DNA of 64,000 bases from Perognathus longimembris pacificus (Eukaryota; Chordata; Mammalia; Rodentia; Heteromyidae): positions 98,288,880 to 98,352,879 of the forward strand of contig NC_063162.1 of NCBI RefSeq assembly GCF_023159225.1, in the 5' to 3' direction. The position numbers and the translations under genes were made by a program. A model generated the notes under the pieces. That model had not been told where the DNA came from. It saw only the letters and a program-made list of their open reading frames with translations, and made no database searches. Positions 1 through 12,104 of the stretch are shown one piece after another. Position 1 is the stretch's first letter. Each line of letters starts with the position of its first letter.

Positions 1-1277
1 TGTTACCCATAGCACTGACTCATCTTAGTTTGAAGCATAACAATCATATTTTCTACAATAGAAAACACAATGATAGAAAACTTGCTTCAGGTTGTAAATC
101 TAAATCTACAGGGGGGTTAAATTTTCAACACTTTAGCCACAGAATTTTACAAAGAATGCAAGTTCAAGAATTAGGAGACAGTGTGACATTTAGTGATTTT
201 TTTGAAAGTTGCCTTCAAGCTCTATAATTACATAATTTTTGCAATAACCTATAATACTCTAAAAATCATTTCAATATTCCTTTTTGCATAAATAATATAT
301 GTTATAAACACTAATGGGACTTATACAGATTGTACAATATTCTTAGTCATCATATTTATTCTAATGTTTTACATGTTTGTAAACATGTATAGAAAGAATG
401 CAAATTCCACTAGAATTAGATGCAAGTATATTAAAAGTATTTCTAGGACCTGTACAAATTCATGAAAATCCCGTTTGTTTTTTTTTTACTGCATGCCCAG
501 CAGAATTTATCAATATTGGTAAAGAAGTAGCAAAATGTGTGTGTATATATAAGTGTGCTTGTGTATGCTGAAATACTTTAGCAATGTTTAGGAAATTCTG
601 GATGTGAGTAATGAAATTTGTACACTAAATTTTTCTGTATTTTCCAGTTTTATTTTTGTCAACAGCTGTTTTGTTTGGCACATTTGGTTAGGTATCAATT
701 TATATTTTAATCCTATACGTGAGTTAAAAGCCTAACCAATTAATGTTTTCCTTTATTTCCTTGTCATATTTTGTCTCCAAAGCCTCATTCTTACTATTCC
801 ATTCCAGGTTTTTTGAGGAACAAGTACTGTAATTTGTAAAGATGGCCATCACTTTATCTCAAAGGAAGTTCTAGTTAGGTGATTTTTCTGGCATATTCCC
901 CTGACTAGATGACAGTAGAAAAGCTCAAACCCTGCCTTGCAGTATGTTGATTTGGAAATTCATGTCTCACATAGACCTACTTTCAATTAAACTGCATTTC
1001 AGATGAAAGCATTTGAGCTAATTATCTAGACAATCCTAGCAATTTCATTTTCTTCTCCACTGGAAGATAGCCAAGCATACTGCCTTTGATGTCTCTTATC
1101 CTGTGAGTTACCTGAAGAAGATCACTAGACCTTTTCCTAGTGTAATTTTTTTCAAAGGAAACAAAGAGTGATTCCAGTTTGAGTTAGTCTAAAGATAGGC
1201 ACTGCTAGATTGTCTTATGTTTTCTGATTTTGTAAGTACTGCTTTCCCTAGGATCTTATGTTTACGGGACAAAATAG

Positions 1278-1278
<1 letters not shown>
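1..1278. other. Unique AT-rich DNA, nothing recognised
   Basis: No repeat family, splice-flanked exon or conserved-looking open frame was recognised here. The open frames present are short and compositionally like the surrounding AT-rich sequence. It is best read as intronic or intergenic DNA. Confidence 0.5.

Positions 1279-1324
<46 letters not shown>
1279..1324. repeat. (CA)n microsatellite
   Basis: Uninterrupted CA dinucleotide array of 23 units, long enough to be polymorphic between individuals. The His-Thr run in one overlapping frame is only a translation of this array and not a protein. Confidence 0.97.
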
Positions 1325-1328
<4 letters not shown>

Positions 1329-2279
1329 GTTCTGTCTTGATTATTATACTAGTCTTTTGTACTAGTTTGATGCACCATAAAAAGGTGACATGGAGAAAGT
1401 TTTCCTCACATTTGCACTTTTTGATTTAACCGAGTTTTATACAATGGAAATCATTCATTTTAAAGAAAGCAAGGAAGCATCTAGACAAGAATCAAAGTGA
1501 TAAAGTAAAGATGGAGAAGAAAGTATATTATAGTTGCAATGCTATTACAGCCATCTCAAAATTGTGTTTCAGTAAGGAGCTTTTGTTTTTTTAAAACAGG
1601 GTCTCACCATAAATGAATGGCATCTGGGTAGTTGCATTTTTGTTCAGCATATAATAAAATATTGGTTGCCTTTACTATTTAAGAACAAAATATCACTGTT
1701 TTCACCAAAATTGGGAAAATGAAACATGCTGTAGAAGAAAGTGAAATAAAATGAACTCCTGTGGTAAACTATAGTAAATGAATTCTAGCCCCACATGTTC
1801 ATATGGGCTTTGGGTCTGTCCCTGATTGCCATGCATTCAGTGATGAAAGATTGTTTTCCATTACCTTGCCTAAAGGAGTGGCTCAAGCTGATGTGGTCTG
1901 CATTTATTAGTTCTGTACAATGAGCATGGAATTGTGTGTCTATTTTTGTTTCAAAACCGTGCCAGATTTCCCTCTGTTCTGTGGTTTTCTCCCTACATTC
2001 TCGCAATCTGCTTAAAACAGCATTGCTGTATTTGTGTTCAGGGAATATAAGAAAATATTTTAAAATAGAACAGCAAAACCTCCATTGAAAGCTTCAAACA
2101 AGTTTCAAATATAATCTTATAAGCAGTACATGCAGGCAGTTTTCAGGAAAATATGCATGTTGTGCACCTTGCATTGAGTAGAAATTCATTACTGCAGAGG
2201 TGGTGGGCATTTTCTCTAAACTTTTGTTGACAAACAATTAAGGTTAAATCACTTAGTGGCATTTTTGGGGAAATTTCCT
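1325..2279. other. Unique DNA, nothing recognised
   Basis: AT-rich single-copy-looking sequence between the CA array and the pyrimidine-rich tract. I see no repeat or gene structure. Confidence 0.4.
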
Positions 2280-2507
2280 CTCCTTCCTTCCTTCGTTCCT
2301 TCCTTCATTTTCCCTCCCTCCCTTTTTTTCTTCCTCCCTCCCTCCCTCCCTCCCTCCCTACCTCCCGCCCTCCCTCCTGTCCTTCCTTCCTTTCCTCTTT
2401 ACTAACCTTTCTTTTTCCCTTCCCCCTCTCTCTTCTTCCCTCTCTTCCTCTCTTCCTCTCTCCCTCTTTCTTTCTTTTCCTCTTTGTCTTTCCTTTTTTC
2501 CCCTTTC
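2279..2507. repeat. Pyrimidine-rich (CTTC/CCTC)n tract
   Basis: About 230 bases almost wholly C and T on the plus strand, built of degenerate TTCC and CTCC units, with A and G only as occasional interruptions. The minus strand reads as a Lys/Arg/Glu/Gly-rich frame purely because of this composition. The tract abuts the 3' side of a minus-strand tRNA-derived SINE fragment, so it may have grown from that element's A-rich tail. Confidence 0.9.
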
Positions 2508-2575
2508 TTGTGCTGGAAATCAGACTCAGGGCCTCATGTCTGCTAAGCAGGTCTACTACCAATGTTCTGTCCTGC
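2508..2575 (-). mobile_element. ID-type tRNA-derived SINE fragment
   Basis: Read on the minus strand, this follows the ID pattern: a B-box-like stretch, then the 'ccagcac' end of the ID consensus. On the plus strand it shows the order 'gtgctgga', 'cagggcctcatg', 'gctaagcaggtctacta'. It is diverged and probably truncated. Its A-rich 3' side faces the pyrimidine tract just to the left. Confidence 0.6.
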
Positions 2576-4070
2576 AAAGGTATCTTAAGGAAGAGACAGA
2601 ATTTGTAGTGCCTACTAGGTCAAAATTTGTTATTTATTTCACATGTAAAAATTAAAGGCACTATAGGCAAATTAAAACTTTTTTTCCTTCCTGCCAATTA
2701 TTTAATCTTATAAGGACCTAACAACAGCCATAATTAAGTTGAGATAAATTTGGTGGGAATGCCTTATGTAGACTGCCTTGTGAAAGTCAGTTAAATTAAT
2801 TTTCAATTATTACTGATACAAGGGGACATTTTTGAGGCACATTATGCCTGCTCAAAATGAGATAAAAATTGCAAGTTCTATTTTGATAATTTTCTAATAT
2901 TTGATTATTATTCCATTCAAGGGATAGAACACAGATGAATTATGAATATTTGGAAGTACGATGACCACAAACATACTACCAAAAAGGAAGTATATGTTAA
3001 ATTGAAAGTGTCAATAGAAAAAGCTAAAATTTAGAGGGAAAGGAGATAAAAAGATGAATGGCCATCTCTTTGAAATGGAAAGCAGTACAATTTGTGATAC
3101 CTATCAAATTTTAGTTATAGGTTCATGGGCAACACGCAAGTCCTTGCTAATATTATTTCTTTCATAGAGCTCTCATGAGAAGCACAGAAATATGCTCCAT
3201 AAACATTTTTTCAATTTTGAACTTTTCTGGGCCAATCACAGGAAGTGAGTTCTAAATTAATAGAGAAAAAGCTTTTTTTCAAAACAAGGTTATACATTTT
3301 CAGCCATTTGACTTAAAAGCCTCATGTTCATCTTATATTTTGTTTAGATGAAAAAAATAGGTGACACCTGTATAGAAAAGTTACTTTGAAAATTCCAAAG
3401 ATAATTTGGAATCATGCATCAGATGACTAGTTTAGGCTAAGAAAAGCAAACAGTGCTATACTGTGCAATAGTGACTCAAGATAATAGAATTTAGTATATT
3501 TTTATAGGAAAGAGGAACCATGTTTATTGTATTTGAGTTATGAGAAGAACATTTCCATTCATGTTATATGATTCAATGTCTGGAATACTTTCAAATTTTG
3601 GGGGGGCATTAGTATTACTTTACTTTCCTAATGTGTCCCAGCACAATTATTTTGTGAAGTTATTTTCTTTGCCATTAATATCTGTCACAAGAATATTCAG
3701 CATTAATTTCATATTATGGCAAAATTTTAGCTTAAAAGTTGTATTTTATATTCATGTGTTTATATTTCTTTCATAGATTTACTCAAAATAGCTATTTACT
3801 AAAGTATAGATTAAACCACTGGACAGTCAAACTCCAGACTGAAAATGGAATAAAACTTTTGTCCTCATTTCTGTTTATTAGAATTCATGATTGTTGGATT
3901 AGTAAGGTATCATCTTGATGACTATACATTATGTTTAATTTTTATTGGGAGACATAGTATTTTTTCAGCAAATAAGAGTTTCCCTAAGTATATGAGAAGC
4001 ATAATTAAAGTCTGACAGTATAGTGAAAATGTATAGAGCTGAGAATTCTTCTTTTAAGGTTACTTTGTTG
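2576..4070. other. Unique AT-rich DNA, nothing recognised
   Basis: No repeat or exon recognised. A 78-codon open frame at 3540-3776 has a hydrophobic, Phe/Leu/Ile-rich composition typical of translated AT-rich noncoding DNA and has no recognisable motif. Confidence 0.4.
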
Positions 4071-4150
4071 TTGTTAGTGGTGGTCATTGGGCTTGAACTC
4101 AAGGCCTGGGTGCTCTCCTGAGCTCTTCTGCTCAAGGATAGTGCTTTTTT
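4071..4150 (-). mobile_element. Right-arm fragment of a tRNA-like SINE
   Basis: The plus strand shows the reverse complement of the SINE right arm found throughout the window: 'gggcttgaactcaaggcctggg', then 'ctgagctcttctgctcaagg'. The left arm is missing or too decayed to recognise. Confidence 0.6.
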
Positions 4151-4324
4151 ATTTTGAGACCCAATGCCACTTACTAGGGTCCTTTCAATTAATAATTTCT
4201 ACACATTTTATTGAGAAACATAGAAAAAGAATTACTTTATAATACAGACAATTCAAATATCCAAAGACATATAGGATCATTGATGCTTAACTTACTCTTG
4301 CGTATTTTACTATAAATCTGAGCC

Positions 4325-4560
4325 TAATTATTCTAAAATTAGTTTATATTGCTATACTAAGATATTTCAATTCAACATGTCTATTCATGCCCACAATGTA
4401 TCTTAATTAAAGTCACCTCTGCCGTCACTCTTCTCTGCCTCCACTTCTCCCTATCCCACCAATCTCAAGATCCTTCCAGTTTCACATCTGTACACTGCAT
4501 ATTACAACTGTATTCACCCAACATCTGCCCTGCTCCTGTTAGCCCCCATCTTCCTTAATC
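4325..4560 (-). mobile_element. Old LINE-1 3'UTR fragment
   Basis: It contains 'aatgtatcttaattaaagtc' followed by a C/T-rich stretch. This resembles the reverse complement of the older LINE-1 3' ends seen at 33020-33240 and 33730-33850. No target-site duplication is visible. The family assignment rests on similarity between these window segments and memory of rodent LINE-1 3'UTRs. Confidence 0.4.
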
Positions 4561-4729
4561 AAAGCATGCTTAAGATTCTTTAAAGCCTTGTCATTTCCAT
4601 TAATAACAGCAAACAAGTGACAAAATCAACTGTGGTAGTCATAATAGTGTGCTACATCACAAAAATCGACTTCACTTTTCATGTATGATCTTGTTTCCCA
4701 ATATAATTCTGCCAGCATGTGCAGTGATG

Positions 4730-4862
4730 CACACTTTATAGTCAATAAGGAAGCTCAAAGAGATTTAGTGAGTTGCTCAAAGTTAAAAAGGCTGGAAAGT
4801 GACAGCTCCTGAGCTTTATTTCAGATCCTGAGCTCATAACCAGCTAGCTTCCTTTTAGCCCA
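4730..4862 (-). mobile_element. MIR SINE, diverged
   Basis: It follows the reverse complement of the MIR consensus in order: 'aaggaagctcaaagaga', 'gttgctcaaagttaaaaagg', then a Gln/Leu-type 'gagctttatttcagatcctg'. MIR is an ancient, inactive tRNA-derived mammalian SINE. Divergence is high, so the ends are approximate. Confidence 0.6.
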
Positions 4863-7800
4863 TGGCACATAAAGCTTTGTGTTACAGAAGCATTTGTACT
4901 TGTTTGACCTCCTTACTTGTTATTAAACAACTGGGATGAACAATTGGATGTTTCAGTTGATACTAAAATATTTTCATGGTAACCTATGAAAGTATTTTAC
5001 AGGCATATACAATTCTTAAGTATATATACAATGTTGTTTTCTTCTTTGCAAAATGACATTAAATAATACCTTTTAAAATGCATGCAAGAAAAGTTAATGA
5101 CTTGTTACACAGCAATGAACATGTTAAATTTGTATTAGAATTAATATATAGATGTTGGGATTTTAATTTAGGTTTTAATTCTTCTAATCAATAATATCTT
5201 ATTTATGAATGCCTGTACTGAAAATACCCTCAAGACCCTCCATACATTGTTTCCCTTCTATAGAATTCAAGACTTAGGAAATAGTTGATTTCCTTTTTGT
5301 TAAATACCTGCTCCTCTCATATCCATTGGATGAGTAACTTTATAAAAGTAGATGGTTGTTATTTTCTGTATATCTAATGCCTACTAAGCTAGAAAAGTGC
5401 TTGGCATTGAACCCAAAATATCTACCAAATTACTATTAGTTTCTTTTAACTGTAAATCCCTATATTGTCAGTGTGAATTCTTTTTACAAAGTTAGCTGTG
5501 TAGTATATTTTTTTAATGACTTGCTGATTTTACTCCTACAGTTCAAAGAATGGGTTACCAAGAGATGGTTTAAGCTTGGCAAACAAGCATAAATTTGTAA
5601 AGTGTTCTTTATTTTTAATTTTAGGAGACTAAAGAAATAGAACAAAACATACTTAACATTCTAGCATGTTTAAAAACATATAATTACATTCAGATTATTG
5701 AAAAAAAAATCCTAAAATTACTTCCAATTCAATCTCTACCTTTCTTGTTATCCTGAATACTATGTTGAAAAGGAACCAAAGTAGAGAATATCCTTTATTT
5801 ATTCACCTTTTCTCTTGAGCTATGTTTTTTAATTGATTTTTAAATTGTAGCTGTAGTCATAGAGTGGGGAAGATGTGAGGTCTGCAGATAATTTTGGAAA
5901 GTTTGTGACATTTCTACATAGAGAACATAGAAAATAATGTAAATTGGATCAAAATATGTTCATAATAGCTTAGAATGGCAGAAAACTTTTAAGAACAATA
6001 GAAAGTGCTGCAAAACAACAAAAGGATTACTGATAAGCATGTCAATAATTGAGTATACATATAGAGAAAAGGCTTCTAAAAAACTAGTTTGGTGTGGCTA
6101 GCAGCCAAACCTTGCTGGTTGCCAGTTAGTGATGTGATCAAATGGAAAGAAATCATTACATCAACAGTCTGTGACTGATATCCACTCCTTATGAAGCTTG
6201 CTTTGGAGTAGAGTCTATACAGGATATTGATGCTTAGGAAGGCAGTGAACTTCAGGGCAGAGAACACTTACATATTGAAATTTACACATAATTCATTAAA
6301 GAAAAAATTGACTCATATCTTACTATGAGTCAAGATAAGGTAAATATTTTTTATCCTAAGATTCAGCAGAACAATCAGAGGCCATGTGCCATACAAGAAA
6401 TATGAGTATGTTTACTTAAATATTTGAGCTTTGTATGCTGGACTCTGTAATATTATCAATGGAATTAAAATTGTTATCATGTGAATCAGAGTTTGAAATG
6501 GACAGTTTAGTGTTGCAAATAAATCTTTGGGAGTTTATTATTATCCAACAAAATTATTGCTCACTAGATCTGAAATAACAAATCTGTGGCCTTGACATTT
6601 AATCAGAGCATGAAACACATTTATTGAATCTCATATTTGAGCTTATTACTGCAGTGGTGCCCCAATTAAAGCATGTAGATTTAAAAATTCCATTCAGACA
6701 GTAAAGTACAAAATGCTTGTTATACATGCACAGAATCTTTTTATTCATTGCTTTATATTCAGTCACCTTTTCTTGAACATGCTTTATTTTGAGTTTTTAA
6801 TGAACACAAATGGCTTTAATGTCAATATACAAAGAATTACCCACAGGGTTTTATTTTATTTTTTTGAGAGATAAAAGGAACTAGAAGGATGAAACTGCTC
6901 ATATTCTTCTGTGACTGATCAATTGAATGTAAACTATTAAGAAGAAAATATTGAAAGATAGTTTCCACCTGTTATAGGCCTGGTATTGTAACATATGATA
7001 GTTTTATGTGCTTGCATAATTTATTAGACCTTACATAAAAACTTTCCTCCAAATTCTGTCTTAAAAGAAAGGAAGAAAGAAGAAAAAAAGAAGAGGTGTA
7101 AGGAAAGAGGAAGGAAGGTAATTTCTGCCCACCTTTTCTTCCAATTGTAGTGAGCAGTTCTAAGTATTGTCTATTCATGAGCATCTGGAAATCACACTGC
7201 AGCTTAACTGTCTCTTCTCTGATTTAATAGAAACAGTGATTGTTTCCTAGGATTTACAGCCAGTGTAATTGTTTGTGCATTTTAATGTCGAAAAAAGTGG
7301 ATTGGATAAATGGCATAACATATTAGAAATGCTATTAAGCAAATGATTCTAGGTAGTGCTGTTGAGTGAATGTTTACTTTGCTCTTCTGAACAAAACACC
7401 AATTTCTCCAATTACTTTTAAATTGATCATTCTCTATTTTAACTCAAGGAAAAGCAGAAAAAAATTACTTCTATTTCTTTGGTATGATTAAAGGGTATAG
7501 ACAATAGTAATACAATATACCGTCAGGTATTTTTTCCACCAAGATCTGTAAGTATTGTTTTTGTCTGATTACTGGCTATATAGTATATTCACTCATTTTA
7601 CTGGGTTATTTATGTTGCAAGTCCTAGTATCTTTTACGAGATGTGTTTCACTTATATTTGTAGAGTGACTCTGCTTGGAAATAGTGAGCTCTCCCCTCAA
7701 GTCTAGAGTAGTGAAGGTTTCCTGAGAAATTTCTATATGGCATTGCTGGTGAAGGAGAGAAAGGCATTTGCCTTTCTGTTTGTTTGGTTGTTTGTTTTTA

Positions 7801-7949
7801 TGTGAACTGACAATGTTTCTGACAGAGCTTTCTCAAAATCAGTGAGCTGCCTCCAAAAGAAGGGACTTTTTAAATTGGCCTACAGGTTTTAGTGAATTTT
7901 TTTTAAAAAAGTTGTCAATCTTGCCATAGAATTAGGACAGGGCTGCCTA
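4863..7949. other. Unique AT-rich DNA, 3 kb, nothing recognised
   Basis: No repeat family, exon or RNA gene was recognised in this stretch. All open frames are under 75 codons and carry no motif. A short purine-rich patch lies near 7065-7115. Confidence 0.4.
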
Positions 7950-8070
7950 TGGTAGCAGGAACCTTGTAACCTCAGCATTCAATAGGCTGTGATTGGATGA
8001 TAGCAAATTCAAGGCCATCCTGGGGTACAGAAAACCTTGTCTCAAAACAAACAAAAATTAATAAAGCAAA
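7950..8070 (+). mobile_element. B1-like (7SL-derived) SINE, old
   Basis: It follows the B1 order: 'tgtaacctcagcattcaat', 'aggctgtgattggatgatagc', 'ttcaaggccatcctggggta', 'cttgtctcaaaacaaacaaa'. The pol III A-box region is decayed and the tail is short, so this is an old immobile copy. Confidence 0.7.
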
Positions 8071-8566
8071 AAAAGGAGAACAATACCAAAAGCCTGGAAT
8101 GTTCTAGATACTTTGCACCCTTGTTTCTTCAGAATCTGATTGAGAGATAAGTAAGTTTAGGATAAGTATCTTTGCTATTTTATGTAGCTTGGAGGTGTTA
8201 GTTTGCTGGTTCCAATGTGCACCAATGGTTGTGTAATGTGTTCTAAGATCCTGGGTAGCATTCTTGTGAATAAATCATGCTATATCTTATAACATATAGA
8301 TTAAGAAATATCAACAGTCTCTTGTTCTTGTTTCTGGTCTAGAAAAATAAGCTTGTCTTTGCTAGTGCATTTAGAATTGAGCTATACACAATTGCTACGA
8401 ATATCATGCATAGATTTGATACACATATCAGTGGAATTAAAATAACTAAAAAAGGTATTGATAGTAAAAAGTGAGTATGCTGTAAAAGACAATGGCCCAC
8501 ATTCATGTGAGCCAGGCAACCCATATTTATTGCTTTATTTTTCATTTTCCTTTTTGGATAAACTCG

Positions 8567-8567
<1 letters not shown>

Positions 8568-8610
<43 letters not shown>
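8568..8610. repeat. (CA)n microsatellite
   Basis: Perfect CA dinucleotide array of about 21 units in AT-rich flanks. The Thr-His run in an overlapping frame is a translation artefact. Confidence 0.97.
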
Positions 8611-8613
<3 letters not shown>

Positions 8614-9250
8614 ACAGAAAACAAACCTGTTTTTAAAGCCTCAGAAAATTGACCTTGTTTTTTAGGGTATGAGGTACAGCAGAAATTCTGGATTTGTGTC
8701 TACAAAGGTACCCTAAGGGTTCTCCTGCCCCCAGTTAGCTAAATAACAAACACATGGAAGTTCCATCAGCAATTCCTTCCTATGATTTACAGAATAAGGA
8801 AGTAAACCAAATTTAAATTGTCATTCTATGAATTTGTGTTCCCATGGACAATGGTAACATATGCAATCTCATTTGGTCAATTTATATGCTTTATTCTCGT
8901 CTGCTTCTTTCAACATGCTGTCATGAATGCGTATTTCATTCTTTGGCTGTACAATTTCTGAGTTTCTGTATTTTGCTTGATGTTAACTGCAGTAACTAGA
9001 TGCCAGATTCATAAAAGGTTGTTGTTGCAAAATGAAGATTATTTGATATGTTTTGTGATGTTTCAGCACATAGATACATAATCATTCCTTAGTTTGCTTC
9101 TTAGAGAAAAAATCAGTTAAAATTTCAGGGCATGTGAAAGGCTTTGTTTTTATTTTACTTGCAATCTACTGAGATAAGACTGTATTTTGGCCTCAATGAG
9201 ATCTTTGCTGTGGAAACAGAATTAACTCTTGAGTAAGAGCTTCTCCATGT
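8611..9250. other. Unique DNA, nothing recognised
   Basis: AT-rich single-copy-looking sequence with no repeat or gene structure that I can identify. Confidence 0.4.
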
Positions 9251-9251
9251 C

Positions 9252-9318
9252 CACAGTCCTGCCTCTGCTCTCTGCATTCTAGCAACTGGGACTACAAATT
9301 GGGCTTGGCTCATTTGTT
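9252..9318 (-). mobile_element. B1-like SINE fragment
   Basis: The reverse complement resembles the B1/7SL left region: on the plus strand 'ctgctctctgcattctagca' then 'actgggactacaaattgggc', the form taken by 'gtaatcccagctactcaggag' when read backwards. Very short and decayed. Confidence 0.45.
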
Positions 9319-10785
9319 AGCTATATGTCCATAATTCCTCTTTCCTTCATTTCATTATTTATCCTCTCTTCTTTATATGAAACCCTTATTTTCTGCCTTA
9401 TTTTTTTCTTTCTGCCATAATGTGGTAGAAAAAAATAACCCTCCAATTTAAATAGATTTTATCTCCACTTCCAATAGAAAAGGAGCCTGGACTTTTCTAC
9501 ACATATTTTAATTTTTTTCAAAGTACAACATACACTTTATTGACAAGTCTCCCACATTTCCCATCTCTATCAACAACTTGTCTTTACTTACATTTAAAAA
9601 TCGTTCCTTAACATTTACCTTCTAAAGGCCAGAAATGGAAATGAGACTATCTAATTAGATAAGAAGACCATCTAATCAATATGATGAGTTTTCTAGTATG
9701 TAGCAATGCACACAACACAATGGCTAGCATTAGTATTACTCATAATATCCCCCCATTCTTTTGAAAGATTAATGCACATGGAAGCATATGTTGTTACTGG
9801 ACAGAAATACAAAAGCCTAGAGCATGTGCAACAAATGTAAGAACATTTTGAAACAAAAGATGGAATTTGATAAAGCAAAAGTGGACCAAAGAGGAAATGG
9901 GTGCTCTGTAAAATAACACTTGAGTGGCAGATTCCAGAACTATCTCAATTGAAAGATACGATACAGAGGAATGGGGAGAAAGGAAATGGCGTGGCTTCTG
10001 TCTCTTCTCTACATGGAACTTCCTCATTTCCAACTCTGTAAAACTGGCCTAAGATGTGAGAGGTAGATGCTTACATGAATGAAGGATGGAAGTTAACTTT
10101 CAACACTAGGCCTTTCAACAAAGCTAAGTTGGCTTTCCAAAAGATTGTGCAAATGTAGGTCCAAACCCAGAGATGTGAGGAATGGTTTTCTGGGAAGATG
10201 AATGTGGCTTTTCCCTGAAACATACATTAATGACTGTCACTCTCTAATGTTCTTGCTTTGAGTTTTATTTGTCTTAGATTTCTTAAATAGCAAATGTAAA
10301 ATTTCACATTGGTTTTTTGCTCTTTGGAGAAAATGGTATAACTAGAAGTCATCTATCATGATTCAGGGATTACACATGTAATAACTCTGCTATAGCCCTG
10401 CCACTGTTGCCTTATCTACCCAAAAGTGAGGAGGATGGCATAGTTGATTGAACAAGTTAAATCAAATAATGCAATAAAGGTTCTTACTACAAAAACTCTG
10501 AAACAGAAAGCAATTTCTAAATATTCATTACTATGAACTTAATAAGACTAATTATGCTGATGGCTCACTGGGATCTGTTGTCATTTTAGTTTAGAAGTGG
10601 ACATGCAGGCACAGAACTGATAGAGCCCATTAGAGCTACTTGAATGGCAGCTGCATGTAATTTTCATGAAAGGTTGTAAAAGTATACTTGCTTACTAGAC
10701 ATTTTTTCTTGGTTATGTCTGTGTAAACAATTCTTTAAATCTTCTACAATATTTGAAGTCTCAGTTACAGTCATCACAGAGACAA
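9319..10785. other. Unique DNA, nothing recognised
   Basis: No gene or repeat recognised. A short segment near 9505-9600 may be another old LINE-1 3'UTR scrap, but the resemblance is too weak to call. Confidence 0.35.
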
Positions 10786-10787
10786 AA

Positions 10788-10970
10788 ACAATCTTGGCAG
10801 AGCAGACTGTGGTGTCTTGCCTATAACCCCAAAGTGGAAGCAGGAGGGTAGTGAGTTGAATGCCAACCTCATATTTGTAGCAGGGCCCTGTGTCCATGAG
10901 TGGTAGAACACCTGGCCCAGCATTCACAGATATGAGTTTGATCCCAAGAACTTGCAAACGGGTGGGGAGG
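10788..10970 (+). mobile_element. Hybrid SINE: B1-like left, ID-like right
   Basis: The left part reads like a decayed B1 ('ttgcctataaccccaaagtg', 'gtgagttgaatgccaacctc'). The right part reads like an ID/tRNA unit ('gagtggtagaacacctggcc', then 'gagtttgatcccaagaactt' as the B-box region). It has the same two-part architecture as the younger hybrids at 40270 and 48981, but is more diverged. No clear target-site duplication. Confidence 0.55.
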
Positions 10971-11508
10971 AAAGCATTGAAAGCCAGGTGCAACTAAGTA
11001 TGGCTTGGATGTATACTCAAGCCAGCTAAGTCAAAAGTTCTAGAAAGTGGGAGATGTTAAAACAATCTGCTTGTGTTCATATGGATATGTAATGTGTACA
11101 TGCATTGGAATGGAGATCTAGAAGTGCAATTGTTTACTATATATTCACAAAAAAAATGTTATCAGGAGTGTTTGAGATGATGGAATAGGAAAACTGTCAT
11201 TTCTTGAGATATGATTGCATTTTGAGGGGGACAGTCTTATAGGAGATTGTAAAAATTAATTTAAACATCACTTGTTTGTATGCATAAAAAATATTGAGAG
11301 GACAAGGGAGAGGGAGATGGACCCCATCTCTGAGAAGTCACTATCATAAGAGGATATTTCTGTGGTCTGAAAGAAGATCATGTTATGGTCAGTAATTAAA
11401 AGAAGTTTAGCAACTCAAGCCTCTGGGTGTTCATTTGTTTCAAGTTATGCATTCTTTTGGAAGGAAACTTTAAACATGGCTTCAATAAAAGTTAAAAAGG
11501 TACAATGA

Positions 11509-11602
11509 GGGCTGGGAATGTGGCTTAGCAGTAGAATGCTTGCCTAGTATGCGTGAGGCCCTGGGTTCGATTCCTTAGTACCACATAAACAACAACTATA
11601 AC
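11509..11602 (+). mobile_element. ID monomer SINE with target-site duplication
   Basis: A complete ID-type unit beginning 'gggctgggaatgtggcttag'. Its A-box region is 'tggcttagcag', its B-box 'gggttcgattcc', it ends 'agtaccac', and it has an AAC-rich tail. The flanks repeat as a 14-bp target-site duplication with one mismatch: 11495-11508 'aaaaggtacaatga' and 11603-11616 'aaaaggaacaatga'. The right monomer of the dimeric SINE is absent although the tail is intact, so it looks like insertion of a true monomer and not a truncated dimer. Confidence 0.88.
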
Positions 11603-11710
11603 AAAAGGAACAATGATATTTATAATTGCAAAGATTGTCACCATTTTGCATGGGTTATAAAGATTTTTATGTCCCTAGTGAGGAGGAATCAGGACAAGCA
11701 GTGTCTGAGC

Positions 11711-11747
11711 TTTTTATTTAAATTTTTTTATTTTTTATTTTTTAAGG

Positions 11748-11795
<48 letters not shown>

Positions 11796-11989
11796 TTTTG
11801 CCAGTCCTGTTTATTTTTTTGTTTTGTTTTTTTTTTTGCCAGTCCTGGGCCCTGGCTTCTTTGCTCAAGGCCACTTGAGCCGCAGCGCCACTTCTGGCCG
11901 TTTTCTATATATGTGGTGCTGGGGAATCGAACCCAGGGCTTCATGTATACGAGGCAAGCTCTCTTGCTGCTAGGCCATATTCCCAGCCC
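11711..11989 (-). mobile_element. IDL-Geo dimeric SINE with expanded tail
   Basis: The reverse complement reads ID monomer, linker, then a right monomer. The right monomer has lost the part between 'tggctcaagtgg' and 'gccttgagc'. The tail at the left has grown into an (ATTT)n array at 11751-11798. The SINE 3' end motif 'ttgccagtcctg' occurs twice, near 11798 and 11835, indicating a local duplication. The flanking duplication is 'tgtctgagc' plus T-rich sequence at 11702-11714 and 11990-12002. The element is older than the copies at 52235 or 61221. Confidence 0.85.
11751..11798. repeat. (ATTT)n microsatellite in a SINE tail
   Basis: Twelve ATTT units in a row inside the A-rich tail of the minus-strand IDL-Geo SINE. 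This is a common route by which SINE tails become microsatellites. Confidence 0.93.
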
Positions 11990-12078
11990 TGTCTGAGCCT
12001 TTTAAATTTAGAATAAAAGTACAATTTCTAAGCTACCAGACAAGGAAAGAAAAAAGTATAGACTGGAGGGTGTGCTAG

Positions 12079-12104
12079 GCGCGCGCACGCGCGCGCGCGC
12101 ACGC

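Noticed and set aside
2305..2577. 90-codon Lys/Arg/Gly/Glu-rich frame on the minus strand
   Set aside because: It is a translation of the pyrimidine-rich tract at 2279-2507; low-complexity composition and no coding signature.
10664..10993. 109-codon minus-strand frame
   Set aside because: It runs through the B1/ID-type hybrid SINE at 10788-10970, with no domain and no splice context.
11509..11602. tRNA-like A and B boxes suggesting a tRNA gene
   Set aside because: The unit has an A-rich tail and target-site duplication and does not form an evident cloverleaf with acceptor stem; it is an ID SINE.
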